Notes under the pieces: generated by a model
The model's database searches: none
Told to the model about the DNA's origin: nothing
Seen by the model: only the letters and a program-made list of their open reading frames with translations
Made by a program: the position numbers and the translations under genes
Part shown: positions 15,575 to 25,470 of the stretch, piece by piece
Layout: each line of letters opens with the position of its first letter
Numbering within the stretch: position 1 is the stretch's first letter
Assembly: GCF_002929335.1 (NCBI RefSeq)
Contig: NZ_PJIL01000004.1
Coordinates: 215,818-279,817, forward strand
From: Arthrobacter sp. Y81
Lineage (GTDB): Bacteria; Actinomycetota; Actinomycetes; Actinomycetales; Micrococcaceae
Reading direction: 5' to 3'
Length of the DNA stretch: 64,000 bases

Positions 15575-17281
15575 ATGTATCTGCTGCTGTCCGCCCACAC
15601 CGACGGCGCAGCCCTCCAGGAACTCACAGCGGATGGCACGCCCGCGCCGGCGAACCCGGAACCCCGCCTGACCAGCGCCGGTGAGCTGGCCGGCGTCGTG
15701 CTCGGACTCGAAAAGCGGCGCCCGCGCTGGATCTGGCACCGCACGCAGGACTGGTACCCGGCGCTCCTGAACGCCGGCGTCGAGCTGGAACGCTGCTATG
15801 ACCTCACGCTCTGCGGCGCCATCCTGGCACATTCGGAGTTCACCGCCCACACTGCCTACGCCCGGAACGCGGAAAAGCTCACGCAGGACGACGACCTGCA
15901 GCAACCGCCCCGAAGCCTCCAGCCACCGCCCCAGCCGGAACACCAGGGGGCATTGTTCGAGGACTCCGGACTCGGCCCTGCGCGCAGGCACTCACCGGAG
16001 GAACTGCGCACCGAGTACGCCGCCCAGCAGGAAGCGCTGAGCCAAGTGGGCACGGACGCGAACCGCAGGCAGCGGCTCCAGCTGCTTCTCGCCGCGGAAT
16101 CCGCCGGAGCCATGATCGCCGCGGAAATGCAGCACACCGGAGTCCCCTGGCGGGAAGAACTGCACGAACAGATCCTTGCGGACTACCTGGGCCCGCGCCC
16201 GCCGCTGGGCCACCGGCCCGCCAAGCTGGAGGCGCTGAACACCGAGCTCCGCAGGCTCCTGAACTCGCCAAGCCTGAACCCGGATTCGCCGCAGGAACTC
16301 ATGCGTGCCCTGCACCGGAACGGCATCGAGGTGAAGACCACCCGGCAATGGGAGCTGAAGGAATCCAGCCATCCGGCCATCGAGCCGCTCCTTGCCTATA
16401 AGAAACTTTCCCGGCTGCATGCGGCCAACGGCTGGGCCTGGCTGGACGCCTGGGTGAAGAACGGCCGCTTCCAGCCCGAGTATGTGGTTGGCGGAGTGGT
16501 CTCCGGGCGATGGGCCTCCCGCGGTGGCGGCGCCCTGCAGATTCCGCGCCAGATCCGCGGTGCCGTGCACGCCGATCCGGGCCACAAACTCATCGTGGCT
16601 GACGCCTCGCAACTTGAACCGCGGGTCCTGGTGGCCCTGGCCCAGGACTCCAAAATGGCCGAAGCCGCCCGGGACAAGGACCTCTACGCAGGCATCGCAG
16701 CGCAGGGCTTCGGCGGTGACCGCGCCAAGGCCAAGATCGCCCTGCTCGGTGCCATCTACGGCGCCACCACGGGCGAATCCGGGCGCCTCATGCCGCAGTT
16801 GACCCGCACGTATCCGCGGGCCGTCGGCTTCGTGGAACAGGCCGCGCGCGACGGCGAAGCGGGCGGAACCGTCACCTCACGGCTGGGCCGCAGCAGTCCG
16901 CCGCCGTCGGACCGCTGGCTGCAGAGCCAGAAATCCACCACGGCCGAGGAACAGCGGCGGGCAGATGCGATTGCCCGCTCCCGCGGCCGGTTCACGCGCA
17001 ACTTTGTGGTCCAGGGGTCCGCGGCTGACTGGGCCGCCTGCTGGCTGGCGGAATTACGACGGCGGCTCCGCGCCATGCGGTCAGCCGGCGAACCAGCCGG
17101 GGAGCTGGTGTTCTTCCTGCACGACGAAGTCATGGTCCACTGCCCCGACGGTTCAGTGGACGACTGCATCAAGGCCATAGAGGCAGCAGCCGCTGCCGCA
17201 AAGGAACTGCTGTTCGGCCGGATTCCGGTCGAGTTTCCGGTGAGCGTGGCCGTCGTGGACTCCTACGACAATGCAAAATAG
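15575..17281 (+). CDS. family A DNA polymerase-like protein (annotated 'bifunctional 3'-5' exonuclease/DNA polymerase')
   Basis: 568 aa, much shorter than PolA. The C-terminal half has the polymerase palm: motif A VADASQLEPRVLVALAQD (~347-364), motif B-like RAKAKIALLGAIYGATTG (~388-405) and motif C FFLHDEVMVH (~512-521). The fingers and O-helix region is reduced, and the aromatic of motif B (NFG in Pol I) is replaced by LLG. The N-terminal ~110 residues align with the exonuclease fold only loosely; I see no DxE metal motif, so exonuclease activity is doubtful. There is no 5' nuclease domain. An inferred role is lesion-tolerant or repair synthesis. Single gene, divergent from the Tad operon. 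Confidence 0.8.
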   Translation: MYLLLSAHTDGAALQELTADGTPAPANPEPRLTSAGELAGVVLGLEKRRPRWIWHRTQDWYPALLNAGVELERCYDLTLCGAILAHSEFTAHTAYARNAEKLTQDDDLQQPPRSLQPPPQPEHQGALFEDSGLGPARRHSPEELRTEYAAQQEALSQVGTDANRRQRLQLLLAAESAGAMIAAEMQHTGVPWREELHEQILADYLGPRPPLGHRPAKLEALNTELRRLLNSPSLNPDSPQELMRALHRNGIEVKTTRQWELKESSHPAIEPLLAYKKLSRLHAANGWAWLDAWVKNGRFQPEYVVGGVVSGRWASRGGGALQIPRQIRGAVHADPGHKLIVADASQLEPRVLVALAQDSKMAEAARDKDLYAGIAAQGFGGDRAKAKIALLGAIYGATTGESGRLMPQLTRTYPRAVGFVEQAARDGEAGGTVTSRLGRSSPPPSDRWLQSQKSTTAEEQRRADAIARSRGRFTRNFVVQGSAADWAACWLAELRRRLRAMRSAGEPAGELVFFLHDEVMVHCPDGSVDDCIKAIEAAAAAAKELLFGRIPVEFPVSVAVVDSYDNAK

Positions 17282-17323
17282 GCGCTGTAAGACCGCGCCC
17301 TGTAATGTACCCGCGGGTAGCTT

Positions 17324-17339
17324 TGTGAACTGTCTCACC
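17324..17339. promoter_or_regulatory. CRP-like palindrome upstream of the DUF1508 gene
   Basis: TGTGA-ACTGTC-TCACC matches TGTGA-N6-TCACA at 9 of 10 fixed positions. It lies about 105 bp before the start codon and just upstream of TAAGCT (17347-17352), a possible -10. Confidence 0.45.
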
Positions 17340-17443
17340 TCCCGGTTAAGCTGGATTAGCCGGTTTGCAGCAGTGGCAGTGCAGCACCGATAAAGGACCG
17401 GCCGATGCAATGACGCATGGAATTTTTGGGGAGGCAGCACAGA

Positions 17444-17644
17444 GTGGCTGGAACATTTGAAATTGTTAGCACGGAAGAAGAAGCTTTCTACTTCCGGCTC
17501 ACGGCCGACGACGGCACGCTAGTGGCGGTTTCGCCACGGTTCAAGACGCTCAAAGGCGTTGTAGCAGGCATCAACGCCGTCCGTGAGAACGCGGCGACAG
17601 GTCTGGTGGTGAACCGTTCCCGGCGGGAACTGGCGCCCGGGTAA
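17444..17644 (+). CDS. DUF1508 (YegP-like) small protein
   Basis: 66 aa. Short beta-alpha fold with the family pattern GTFEIVSTEEEAFYFRLTAD then SPRFKTLKGVVAGINAVREN. Function unknown; YegP-type proteins are small soluble proteins of one or two repeats, and this has one. The start is GTG 17444, because GGGGAGG lies 9 nt upstream; an upstream ATG (17417) would place that site inside the gene. Convergent with the NUDIX gene. Confidence 0.8.
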   Translation: MAGTFEIVSTEEEAFYFRLTADDGTLVAVSPRFKTLKGVVAGINAVRENAATGLVVNRSRRELAPG

Positions 17645-17676
17645 CCGATTGCCCGCAAGCCCAGCCAACCGGGCAA

Positions 17677-18354
17677 TCACAGATCGATCTGGTGCAGACG
17701 GTTACGGTCCCAAGGAACCGACCAGCCCAGGTGGTCGAAGAGTTCGTTCAGGATCATTCCAGTGAAACCCCAGACCACCACCTTGTTCACCACAAAGGCC
17801 GGGCTGAGGAATGTCTGGCTGGTGCGGCTGACTTTGGCCATGACCCGGTTGTCGGGATCCAGAAGGTCCCGCACCGGGATCCGGAACACCTGGGCGGATT
17901 CGCCGTAGTCCACAACGCGGACCGGCGACGGCGAACGCCACCAGGCCAGGACCGGCGTCACCAGGAAGTTCCCGCGAGGCAGGGCCAGTTGCGGCATGGC
18001 CCCCAGAACCTCCACGCCGGCCGAGTCCAGCCCTGTTTCCTCCTCCGCCTCACGGAGGGCCGCTTCGATGGGCGATTCGCCGGGATCGATTCCGCCGCCG
18101 GGGAACGCCACCTGGCCGGGGTGATCGTCCAGGGTGTGGGCACGTTCCAACAGGAGAACGTCGAGATCGGCCGGGGCGAGCTGCTTTCCGGAAGCCGCGG
18201 GCACGTTATCCAGTGCACCGAACAGCATCAGCACGGCGGCCTTGCGGGCCACGGAGTTGTCGACAGTCAGCTCGCGCCAATATGGATTACGGGCCGGGCC
18301 GCTCCCGGCGTCGATGGCGGCAATGAGCTCGGCGAGATCCTGGCGGGCGGTCAT
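17677..18354 (-). CDS. NUDIX hydrolase, probable coenzyme A pyrophosphatase
   Basis: 225 aa. Nudix box [20 protein letters not shown] followed by TGL (about 93-115), directly preceded by the UPF0035 signature [20 protein letters not shown] (about 73-92), which marks the CoA diphosphatase subgroup. Products would be 3',5'-ADP and phosphopantetheine. Its ATG overlaps the nth stop by 4 nt, so the two are one operon; the same nth-NUDIX pair occurs in Mycobacterium (Rv3674c/Rv3672c, from memory). Confidence 0.88.
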   Translation of the reverse strand: MTARQDLAELIAAIDAGSGPARNPYWRELTVDNSVARKAAVLMLFGALDNVPAASGKQLAPADLDVLLLERAHTLDDHPGQVAFPGGGIDPGESPIEAALREAEEETGLDSAGVEVLGAMPQLALPRGNFLVTPVLAWWRSPSPVRVVDYGESAQVFRIPVRDLLDPDNRVMAKVSRTSQTFLSPAFVVNKVVVWGFTGMILNELFDHLGWSVPWDRNRLHQIDL

Positions 18355-19184
18355 GGCTCCCGCTTTTGTGATTCCATCCGGATTTCGGCAGCCCGGTGTG
18401 TTTCCGCCAGCAGTTGCGCCAGGAGGGCTTCCTGTCCCGGGGCCAGCTCGTACTTGAGCAGCTTCCGCGCCTTCTCCGGGTCCGTCTCACCGGCCCCGTA
18501 GCTGGGGCACCACGTGGCCACCGCGCACGCACCGCAGGCGGGCTTGCGTGAATGGCAGACACGGCGCCCGTGGAACACCACGCGGTGCGAAAGCATGGTC
18601 CAGTCCCTCGGCTCGAACAGCTCGGCCACGTCCGCTTCGACGCGCACGGGATCATCCGACTCTGTCCAGCCGAAGCGCCGCGACAGCCGGCCGAAGTGCG
18701 TGTCCACTGTGATTCCGGGAATGCCGAAGGCATTGCCCAGCACCACGTTGGCGGTCTTGCGCCCCACACCCGGAAGCGTCACCAGGTCCTGCAGCCGGGG
18801 CGGCACCACCCCGTCGTACTCGTCCACAAGCCGGTTGCACAGCGCCATGACGTTCCTTGCCTTGGCGCGGAAGAACCCCGTGGGCTTGAGGATCACCTCG
18901 AGGTCGGCCGGGTCGGCCTCGGCCATGCTCCGGGCATCGGGATACCGGGCAAACAGCAGCGGCGTGATCTGGTTGACTACCACGTCGGTGGTCTGCGCCG
19001 AGAGCACCGTTGCCACCAGCAGCTCGAACGGGCTGCGGAAGTCCAGCTCGGCGTGCGCGTACGGGTACAGTTCCGCAAGCGCCCGGTTGATCCTGCGGGC
19101 GCGGCGCTTCAGCGCCAGCAGTGATTCCCCGGACGCCTGCGGTGTGATGCTGCCCGGCTTCGGTGTGCCGGAGTGGGTGGCCAT
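18351..19184 (-). CDS. nth: endonuclease III (base excision repair glycosylase/AP lyase)
   Basis: 277 aa. Helix-hairpin-helix [14 protein letters not shown] with the catalytic Lys, the downstream catalytic Asp in ITVDTHFGR, and the C-terminal [4Fe-4S] loop [17 protein letters not shown] (C-x6-C-x2-C-x5-C). A C-terminal tail of about 45 residues follows. It removes oxidised pyrimidines. The start ATG 19184 gives an N-terminus of ~30 residues before the conserved [20 protein letters not shown]. It lies 10 bp after the membrane-protein gene and is probably cotranscribed with it. Confidence 0.93.
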   Translation of the reverse strand: MATHSGTPKPGSITPQASGESLLALKRRARRINRALAELYPYAHAELDFRSPFELLVATVLSAQTTDVVVNQITPLLFARYPDARSMAEADPADLEVILKPTGFFRAKARNVMALCNRLVDEYDGVVPPRLQDLVTLPGVGRKTANVVLGNAFGIPGITVDTHFGRLSRRFGWTESDDPVRVEADVAELFEPRDWTMLSHRVVFHGRRVCHSRKPACGACAVATWCPSYGAGETDPEKARKLLKYELAPGQEALLAQLLAETHRAAEIRMESQKREP

Positions 19185-19194
19185 CGGGGGCCGG

Positions 19195-20679
19195 CTAGCC
19201 GCGCTCGATGTTGCTGAGGTCGCGCAGCACGCCCACCCGTCCATCAGTGTGCTGGACCAGGAATTCGTGTCCGCGGTCTTCCAGGGCAAGAACCCAGCCG
19301 CCGGGTTCGATCACGAACGCCGGCGTGCCCGTCCGTTCCTCGACTGCCGTGCGGGGCTGGGCTACGGCGAACCAGAACGCCTCGTGAACCGACTCCTCAT
19401 CATGCTCTTCGGGGCGGCTGGACGGGTCCACTGTGGCACCGATGGGCTCCTGCGAACTCACCTGCGGGTGCAGCATCGTCTCGGCCGGCGCCGATGCTGC
19501 GGGCACCGCGCCCGTGGCGGGGCCGCTTGCGGACCCGTGGCCGGCCGCGGCGGCGGGAACTTCCGCCGCCTGGGTCGCTTTCGGTGCGGACGGTACGACG
19601 GCGGCCGCCTGCGTCTGCTCCGCTGCTGAAGGCACGACGTCGGAGGCCGGGGTTGCGGGCGACGCGTCGGCGCCGCGGCTTGCGGCGGCGGCACCTGCCG
19701 CTGCAGCGGCCCCCGCGGAGGCAGCGGCTGCGGTGCCGGATCCGGATCCGGCAGCAGCAGCCGGTGTGGCGCCACCCTGCGGGGTGGACCGCTGGTGTGC
19801 CGAATCGGGCTGAGCCCAGCTCTGCGAGGCAGAACCCTGCTGACCCGTCCCCTGCTGGGCAGCACCGAACTGCGTTGCCCCGTCGTGCGTTGCCCCATTC
19901 TGCGTTGTCCCATACGGGGCCTGGCCAGCCGAAGCCCCCGCATGGGGGCGGTCGCCGTTCACTGCCGCGCCGCCAGCCGCGGCTGCACCACCAGCTGCAC
20001 CGCCCGGCGTGAGGCGCTTCGCCCACCCGGCCAGCGCACCGGAGCCCGGTTCCTTGGCCGGCTTGGGCTCCTTCGGGGCGCTGGGCTTGCGGAACGGCAC
20101 GGCGGATTCACGGGCCACTACGTGTGCGGGCGCCTCGGCGCGGTCCAGGAAGTCGCCGGCGAAGAAAGGAATGAAGCGCGCAAGGACAGTGGCGGCAAAA
20201 AGCCCCAGGGATCCGATCAGCGACACCAGCACGGCAGGTGCATAGGTCTCGGCACCGGCCAGGAAGAAGAAGCCGAGGGCAAAGGACGCAACCACGGACG
20301 CGAACTGGTCGATGGAAAGGGACCCGACACGGAGCTTTGACTCCGGAGTGAGGCGGCGTGCCACGAAGAGTGCGGTCACGATCAGCGGCAGGAGGACTCC
20401 CAGCCCCAGGAAGAAGAGACTGCCCAGGTTCCACAGGTTGTACCGCGAAGCGAACATCGGGATCAGCGACCCCACAAACAGAATCAGCGTTGATCCGAAG
20501 ACGGTGAGGTCCCGGATGGTGAATGGGCCGAGGACCGTTTCATTCTTCCTGGCCGTCAGCCGGCTTCCCGCAGGCTTTGGCCCTTCTGCGTTGGCCGGCT
20601 TGCCGGCACTCGCCGGGCTGGACGCCTGACCGGGATGCGGATGGGCGGCCTTATGCTGTCCATGGCTTTGCTGGTTCAT
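19195..20679 (-). CDS. four-helix membrane protein with long low-complexity linker and conserved C-terminal module
   Basis: 494 aa. AAGGAG lies 7 nt before the ATG at 20679. After a short Gln/His/Pro-rich head there are about four transmembrane helices (residues ~55-175), a basic Pro/Lys stretch ([12 protein letters not shown]), then ~240 residues of Ala/Gly/Ser/Gln/Thr low complexity with imperfect repeats such as [17 protein letters not shown]. The last ~60 residues are ordered: [20 protein letters not shown] and [20 protein letters not shown]. The tail is probably cytoplasmic. I do not recognise the family. Confidence 0.75.
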   Translation of the reverse strand: MNQQSHGQHKAAHPHPGQASSPASAGKPANAEGPKPAGSRLTARKNETVLGPFTIRDLTVFGSTLILFVGSLIPMFASRYNLWNLGSLFFLGLGVLLPLIVTALFVARRLTPESKLRVGSLSIDQFASVVASFALGFFFLAGAETYAPAVLVSLIGSLGLFAATVLARFIPFFAGDFLDRAEAPAHVVARESAVPFRKPSAPKEPKPAKEPGSGALAGWAKRLTPGGAAGGAAAAGGAAVNGDRPHAGASAGQAPYGTTQNGATHDGATQFGAAQQGTGQQGSASQSWAQPDSAHQRSTPQGGATPAAAAGSGSGTAAAASAGAAAAAGAAAASRGADASPATPASDVVPSAAEQTQAAAVVPSAPKATQAAEVPAAAAGHGSASGPATGAVPAASAPAETMLHPQVSSQEPIGATVDPSSRPEEHDEESVHEAFWFAVAQPRTAVEERTGTPAFVIEPGGWVLALEDRGHEFLVQHTDGRVGVLRDLSNIERG

Positions 20680-20792
20680 TCTGTTCTCCTTAGCATGGTG
20701 GCGCCCTGGACAGCGCCTCCTAACGGCAGGCAAGAACAGGACCGCAAGCGGTCCTGTCGCCTCCATCGGATGTCACAACTTCATCTCAGCCT

Positions 20793-20808
20793 AGCCAAGT
20801 GCTTGGCT
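20793..20808. repeat. inverted repeat AGCCAAG-TG-CTTGGCT
   Basis: 7-bp perfect arms with a 2-bp spacer, about 115 bp upstream of the membrane-protein start at 20679. It could be an operator; no regulator is suggested. Confidence 0.4.
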
Positions 20809-20898
20809 GATCACTAGCTGACGGGCCGGAGGCGGGCGCGCCGGAATCAGGCGGATTTCGCTTAGCACACGCGCCTGTTTGCGCGGTGAAGGTTTTCG

Positions 20899-21546
20899 TT
20901 AGGACGGGCGGGTCCAGGAATCCAGCGCCTGCGTGTAGCTCGCAGGATCATTGCGCGTCTCCGCCGACACGGCAAGGTGGCGGTTGGTGATCCGGCGGGC
21001 AAAGAACCCCGCATACGGAAGCACAACCACAGTATCCAGGCCGTTCTTCCACGCGGCAACCAGGGCGGGCAGGCTTTGTGGTTCCGGGGAATCTGCGGCC
21101 TTCCGCCGCGGCTGCCCGTGGGCCGGCGGGCTGCATCGCCGCTGCCAGTCGCCGTACGCGTCGCCGTCGATGCCGTCCCAGCCATATTCAGCCTGCCAGA
21201 ACGGCGGTATCAAAGGGTTGAGGTCCCGGCCTGGTTGCGAGAACTCGCGGATGTAGCCCGGCGCCGGCCGGACTGTGGGGTCCGGTTCCTGCACCGCGTA
21301 CCAGTCCCAGGCGCGTCCCCAGGCACGGTGCCAGCGCGCTTCCCATTCGTTCCGGTCCGGTACTGCCGGCAGCCGCGAGGCGCCGCCCTCCGGGACCGGG
21401 GAAAGCGGGGGAACGTCGGCGCTGGCCGCTATCCCCCAGGCCTGCCGGATGAACAGCAGGACGGTCAGGTGCTGCGGGTTGTCATCCACCCGGATGACCA
21501 TGTCCTGCGACCAAGGATTGTGCGGCATCGGTTCCGTGAATCTCAT
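20899..21546 (-). CDS. hypothetical protein, Trp-rich, cytoplasmic
   Basis: 215 aa; GGGGGA upstream of the ATG supports the start. No signal peptide or membrane helix. Notable features are many Trp and Pro residues (EWEARWHRAWGRAWDWYAVQ about 67-86; PPFWQAEYGWDGIDGDAYGD about 114-133) and a C-terminal segment GLDTVVVLPYAGFFARRITN ending in SAETRNDPASYTQALD. I do not recognise a family. Monocistronic, between the membrane-protein promoter and the acs promoter. Confidence 0.65.
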   Translation of the reverse strand: MRFTEPMPHNPWSQDMVIRVDDNPQHLTVLLFIRQAWGIAASADVPPLSPVPEGGASRLPAVPDRNEWEARWHRAWGRAWDWYAVQEPDPTVRPAPGYIREFSQPGRDLNPLIPPFWQAEYGWDGIDGDAYGDWQRRCSPPAHGQPRRKAADSPEPQSLPALVAAWKNGLDTVVVLPYAGFFARRITNRHLAVSAETRNDPASYTQALDSWTRPS

Positions 21547-21672
21547 GATTCCCCCAAGTCATCACGTGTCGTGGAGCCAGTCTGACGGATGCGCAGCCGT
21601 CGCACCAGAAGCCGCGGTACGCCCCGTCCGGGAACCATTCGGCGCTTAATCCGCGCCGTTCACGGTTCACTA

Positions 21673-21688
21673 TGTGACCGGGCACACG
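21673..21688. promoter_or_regulatory. possible CRP-like site in the acs promoter
   Basis: TGTGA-CCGGGC-ACACG keeps 8 of 10 fixed positions of the CRP consensus. With TAGTGT at 21708-21713 as the -10, the site centre falls near -40, the usual place for class II activation. The rest of the 295-bp region (21547-21841) holds a stem-loop-capable repeat, AGCCGTG at 21741 and CACGGCT at 21778, in the presumed leader. Confidence 0.35.
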
Positions 21689-21841
21689 TGCGGTGCCGGG
21701 CAGGCGTTAGTGTGTATTTCGGAACAGCTCTTTGCGGTACAGCCGTGATCAGCCGCTGCCCGATGCCGCGCAAGCGGCACGGCTGCGGCACGGTGACGGC
21801 GGGTGCCGCCAAGCAAAGATCGATGAATGATGAGGTTCACC

Positions 21842-23932
21842 ATGTCCCAGGACACAACCAGCTCCACGGCCACTGCTGCCCACCCCGAACTGCCAGCCAA
21901 CAAGTCCTCCGCCGGAGGAGCCGCAAATGCCTCGGCCAACGGGGGCCAGGCCGGGAACGGCGACGCCTTCGAGAACCTCTCCCACGAGAACCGGAAGTTC
22001 GCCCCCTCGGAAGACTTCGCCGCGAACGCGGTGGTCACCGCCGAGGATTACGCGGAGGCCGACGCCGATCGGCCCGCTTTCTGGGCCCGTCAGGCCCGTG
22101 AAATGCTCACTTGGAGCAAGGACTTCACCCAAGCCCTGGACTGGTCCAACCCTCCCTTCGCCAAGTGGTTCGTCGGCGGCGAGGTCAACGCCGCCTACAA
22201 CGCCCTGGATCGTCACGTGGAGAACGGGCTCGGCGACCGGGTGGCCATCTATTTCGAGGGCGAACCCGGAGACAGCCGCAGCTACACGTACGCGCAGCTC
22301 ACCGACGAGGTCAAGAAGGCTGCCAACGCCTTCGAGTCCCTCGGCGTGGCCAAGGGTGACCGAGTGGCCGTCTACCTGCCCATGATTCCCGAGGCCGTCA
22401 TCACGCTGCTGGCCTGCGCCCGGATCGGCGCCGTCCACTCGGTGGTGTTCGGCGGCTTCTCCGCCGATGCCCTCCGCTCCCGGATCGAGGACGCGGAAGC
22501 CAAACTGGTGGTCACCGCCGACGGCACCTACCGCCGCGGCAAGCCCAGCGCCCTGAAGCCCGCGGTCGACGAGGCCCTTGCCAAGTCCGGCCACACCGTC
22601 CAGAACGTGGTGGTGGTCAAGCGCAACGGCCAGGACGTCGACTGGCACGAGGGCCGGGACCACTGGTGGGCCGACACTGTTGACGCCGCCTCCCCGGAGC
22701 ACACAGCCGTGGGCCACGACTCCGAACACCCGCTGTTCATCCTCTACACCTCCGGGACCACCGGCAAGCCCAAGGGGATCCTGCACACCACCGGCGGCTA
22801 CCTGGCCCAGGGCGCCTACACCCACAAGGCCGTGTTCGACCTGCACCCCGAAACGGACGTGTACTGGTGCACCGCCGACGTCGGCTGGATCACCGGCCAC
22901 TCCTACGTCGCCTACGCCCCGCTGATCAACGGCGCCACCCAGGTCATGTACGAGGGCACCCCGGACTCCCCGCACCAGGGCCGCTGGTGGGAAATCATCG
23001 AGAAGTACAAGGTCTCCATCCTCTACACGGCGCCCACTGCGATCCGCACGTTCATGAAGTGGGGCAAGGACATCCCGGCCAAGTTCGACCTCTCCTCCAT
23101 CCGCGTCCTGGGCTCCGTGGGCGAACCCATCAACCCCGAAGCCTGGATGTGGTACCGCGACGTCATCGGCGCCAACGCCGGCAAGAACGGCGAGAAGAAG
23201 GACAACCCGGCACCGATCGTGGACACCTGGTGGCAGACCGAAACCGGCGCCCAGATGATCGCCCCGCTGCCCGGCGTCACCGCCACGAAGCCCGGCTCGG
23301 CCCAGGTCCCGCTGCCCGGCATCGCCGTGGACGTGGTGGATGAAGTCGGCGAGTCCGTGCCCAACGGCCACGGCGGCTTCCTGGTGATCCGCGAACCCTG
23401 GCCCGCGATGCTGCGCGGCATCTGGGGCGACCCGGAACGGTTCAAGGAAACCTACTGGTCACGCTTCGAGACCATGTACTTCGCCGGCGACGGCGCCAAG
23501 AAGGACGAGGACGGCGACGTCTGGCTCCTGGGCCGCGTGGACGACGTCATGAACATCTCCGGCCACCGCTTGTCCACCGCGGAGATCGAATCGGCCCTGG
23601 TCAGCCACCCGGCTGTGGCCGAGGCCGCCGTCGTGGGCGCCGCGGACGAAACCACGGGCCAGGCCGTCGTCGCGTTCGTGATCCTCCGCGAGGACGCCAC
23701 GGATACCGGCGACGCGATCGTCCAAGAGCTCCGCAACCACGTGGGCAAGGAGATCGGACCCATCGCCAAGCCCAAAACCATCCTCGTGGTCCCGGAACTG
23801 CCCAAGACCCGCTCCGGCAAGATCATGCGCCGCCTACTCAAGGACGTCGCCGAAGGCCGCGAAGTGGGCGACGCCACCACCCTGGCAGACAACACCGTCA
23901 TGGCCCAGATCGCGGCCTCACTCAAGAAGTAA
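21842..23932 (+). CDS. acs: acetyl-CoA synthetase (AMP-forming)
   Basis: 696 aa, slightly longer than the usual ~650 because of an Ala/Ser-rich N-terminal extension (about 1-50). AMP-binding P-loop [20 protein letters not shown], the family motif WWQTETG, the C-terminal hinge/motif [16 protein letters not shown], and [11 protein letters not shown] with the conserved Lys that Pat-type acetylases modify. It activates acetate to acetyl-CoA. The start ATG 21842 has GAGG upstream; the open frame begins 15 nt earlier. The same gene sits in the equivalent block in Mycobacterium (Rv3667, from memory). Confidence 0.95.
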   Translation: MSQDTTSSTATAAHPELPANKSSAGGAANASANGGQAGNGDAFENLSHENRKFAPSEDFAANAVVTAEDYAEADADRPAFWARQAREMLTWSKDFTQALDWSNPPFAKWFVGGEVNAAYNALDRHVENGLGDRVAIYFEGEPGDSRSYTYAQLTDEVKKAANAFESLGVAKGDRVAVYLPMIPEAVITLLACARIGAVHSVVFGGFSADALRSRIEDAEAKLVVTADGTYRRGKPSALKPAVDEALAKSGHTVQNVVVVKRNGQDVDWHEGRDHWWADTVDAASPEHTAVGHDSEHPLFILYTSGTTGKPKGILHTTGGYLAQGAYTHKAVFDLHPETDVYWCTADVGWITGHSYVAYAPLINGATQVMYEGTPDSPHQGRWWEIIEKYKVSILYTAPTAIRTFMKWGKDIPAKFDLSSIRVLGSVGEPINPEAWMWYRDVIGANAGKNGEKKDNPAPIVDTWWQTETGAQMIAPLPGVTATKPGSAQVPLPGIAVDVVDEVGESVPNGHGGFLVIREPWPAMLRGIWGDPERFKETYWSRFETMYFAGDGAKKDEDGDVWLLGRVDDVMNISGHRLSTAEIESALVSHPAVAEAAVVGAADETTGQAVVAFVILREDATDTGDAIVQELRNHVGKEIGPIAKPKTILVVPELPKTRSGKIMRRLLKDVAEGREVGDATTLADNTVMAQIAASLKK

Positions 23933-23971
23933 CCGCCACTCACGAAAAGCCTGCCGTCAAGGGCAGCATAC

Positions 23972-24009
23972 GGCTCCGTTTACCCCGCCGGGCGCGTGTA
24001 AACGGGGCC
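23972..24009. terminator. hairpin downstream of acs
   Basis: GGCTCCGTTTAC and GTAAACGGGGCC form a 12-bp stem (one G-T pair) around a 14-nt loop, 39 bp after the acs stop. The following sequence (GTTGTGCTTTG) is only moderately T-rich. Confidence 0.55.
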
Positions 24010-24100
24010 GTTGTGCTTTGTGACGATTCAAACACGAACTGCGGCCAAAATGTTGTTTCCCGTTCTTTCCTGTTCTCTTTTGAGAGGTTATAGTCATGAG

Positions 24101-24120
24101 CATGTGAGGTGCCTCACATG
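24101..24120. promoter_or_regulatory. perfect CRP-like palindrome overlapping the start of the first sugar operon
   Basis: CATGTGAGG-TG-CCTCACATG: 9-bp perfect arms containing TGTGA-N6-TCACA with all ten fixed bases. It starts 7 bp after TATAGT (24089-24094), a good -10, so it overlaps the expected transcription start. That position fits repression, or it could be the operator of the DeoR-type regulator at the end of the operon. Confidence 0.6.
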
Positions 24121-24144
24121 CAGCTATTTTTCAAGGGAGAGAAC

Positions 24145-25455
24145 ATGGCAGCACAGTTTGATGCGTCGGCAGCTGGTTATCCGAGCCGGCGGACAATCCT
24201 CAAGACCGTCGGCGTCGGGGCGGCAGGACTGGCCGGCATCCCGTTCCTCGCAGCCTGCACCGGCGGCAGCGGGCCGTCAGCCACAGGCTCCGACTCCCCC
24301 GGACTGACGTTCGGTTCGGGATCCTCGGATGATGTCCCCAAGCGGGCGTACCAGGCAGTCACCGATGCATTTACCGCCAAGACCGGCAAGAAAGTCACCA
24401 CCAACGTGGTGCCGCACAACGATTTCCAGAACAAGATCAACTCCTACCTGCAGGGCTCACCGGACGACACCTTCACGTGGTTCGCCGGCTACCGCATGCA
24501 GTATTACGCGGAGAAAGGACTGCTGGCCCCCATCGACGACGTCTGGGAGAGCATCGGGGGCAACTACTCGGAGGCGCTGAAGAAAGCCTCCACCGGCCCC
24601 GACGGCAAGCTGTACTTCGTACCCAACTACAACTACCCGTGGGGGTTCTTCTACCGGAAGAGCCTCTGGACTGAGAAGGGCTACGAAGTTCCCGAGACCT
24701 TCGACGCCCTCAAGTCCCTGGCCACGAAGATGAAGGCCGACGGCATCATTCCCATCGGCTTTGCGGACAAGGACGGCTGGCCGGCCATGGGCACCTTCGA
24801 CTACATCAACATGCGGCTGAACGGCTACCAGTTCCACGTGGACCTGTGCGCCCACAAGGAGTCCTGGGACCAGCAAAAGGTCAGCGCCGTTTTTGACACG
24901 TGGGCCGAGCTGCTCCCCTTCCAGGACCCGGCGGCCCTCGGCCAGACCTGGCAGGATGCCGCCAAGGCCCTCGAAGCAAAGAAGACCGGAATGTACCTGC
25001 TGGGCTCCTTCGTGACCCAGCAATTCACTGATCCTGCAGTCCTGGCTGATATCGGATTCTTCGCCTTCCCGGAAATCGCCATGGAAGGCCGGGACGCCGT
25101 CGAGGCCCCCATCGACGGCCTTCTCCTGTCCAAGAAGGGCGGCGAGAACAAGGCTGCCCGCGACTTCATGGCGTTCCTCGGAACCGCCGAGGCGCAGGAC
25201 GCGTACGCGGCGGTGGATGCGTCGAACATCGCCACCGCCAAGGGTACGGACACGTCCAAGTTCACCCCGCTCAACAAGACGTGCGCGGATACCATCGCGA
25301 ACGCCAAATACATCAGCCAGTTCTTCGACCGCGACGCCCTGCCGGCCATGGCCAACAACGTGATGATCCCGGCGCTGCAGACCTTCATCAAGGACGGCAA
25401 GATGGACGTCAAAAACCTCGAAACCCAGGCCAAGACACTCTACGCAGCCCAGTAG
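24145..25455 (+). CDS. CUT1 ABC transporter sugar-binding lipoprotein (system 1)
   Basis: 436 aa; AAGGGAGA before ATG 24145. N-terminus with a twin-arginine motif (PSRRTILK) and lipobox LAAC (Cys ~39), so export may use Tat. The mature part is a family 1 extracellular solute-binding protein: FTAKTGKKVTTNVVPHNDFQ, FTWFAGYRMQYYAEKGLLAP, NYPWGFFYRKSLW and the C-terminal SKKGGENKAARDFMAFLGT. It delivers a sugar or oligosaccharide to the two permeases that follow. Substrate cannot be read from sequence. Confidence 0.88.
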   Translation: MAAQFDASAAGYPSRRTILKTVGVGAAGLAGIPFLAACTGGSGPSATGSDSPGLTFGSGSSDDVPKRAYQAVTDAFTAKTGKKVTTNVVPHNDFQNKINSYLQGSPDDTFTWFAGYRMQYYAEKGLLAPIDDVWESIGGNYSEALKKASTGPDGKLYFVPNYNYPWGFFYRKSLWTEKGYEVPETFDALKSLATKMKADGIIPIGFADKDGWPAMGTFDYINMRLNGYQFHVDLCAHKESWDQQKVSAVFDTWAELLPFQDPAALGQTWQDAAKALEAKKTGMYLLGSFVTQQFTDPAVLADIGFFAFPEIAMEGRDAVEAPIDGLLLSKKGGENKAARDFMAFLGTAEAQDAYAAVDASNIATAKGTDTSKFTPLNKTCADTIANAKYISQFFDRDALPAMANNVMIPALQTFIKDGKMDVKNLETQAKTLYAAQ

Positions 25456-25470
25456 CGAGGGAAGACTTCC

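Noticed and set aside
21749..23371. A 540-codon open frame opposite acs
   Set aside because: Antisense shadow of a conserved gene in high-GC DNA; no recognisable domain.
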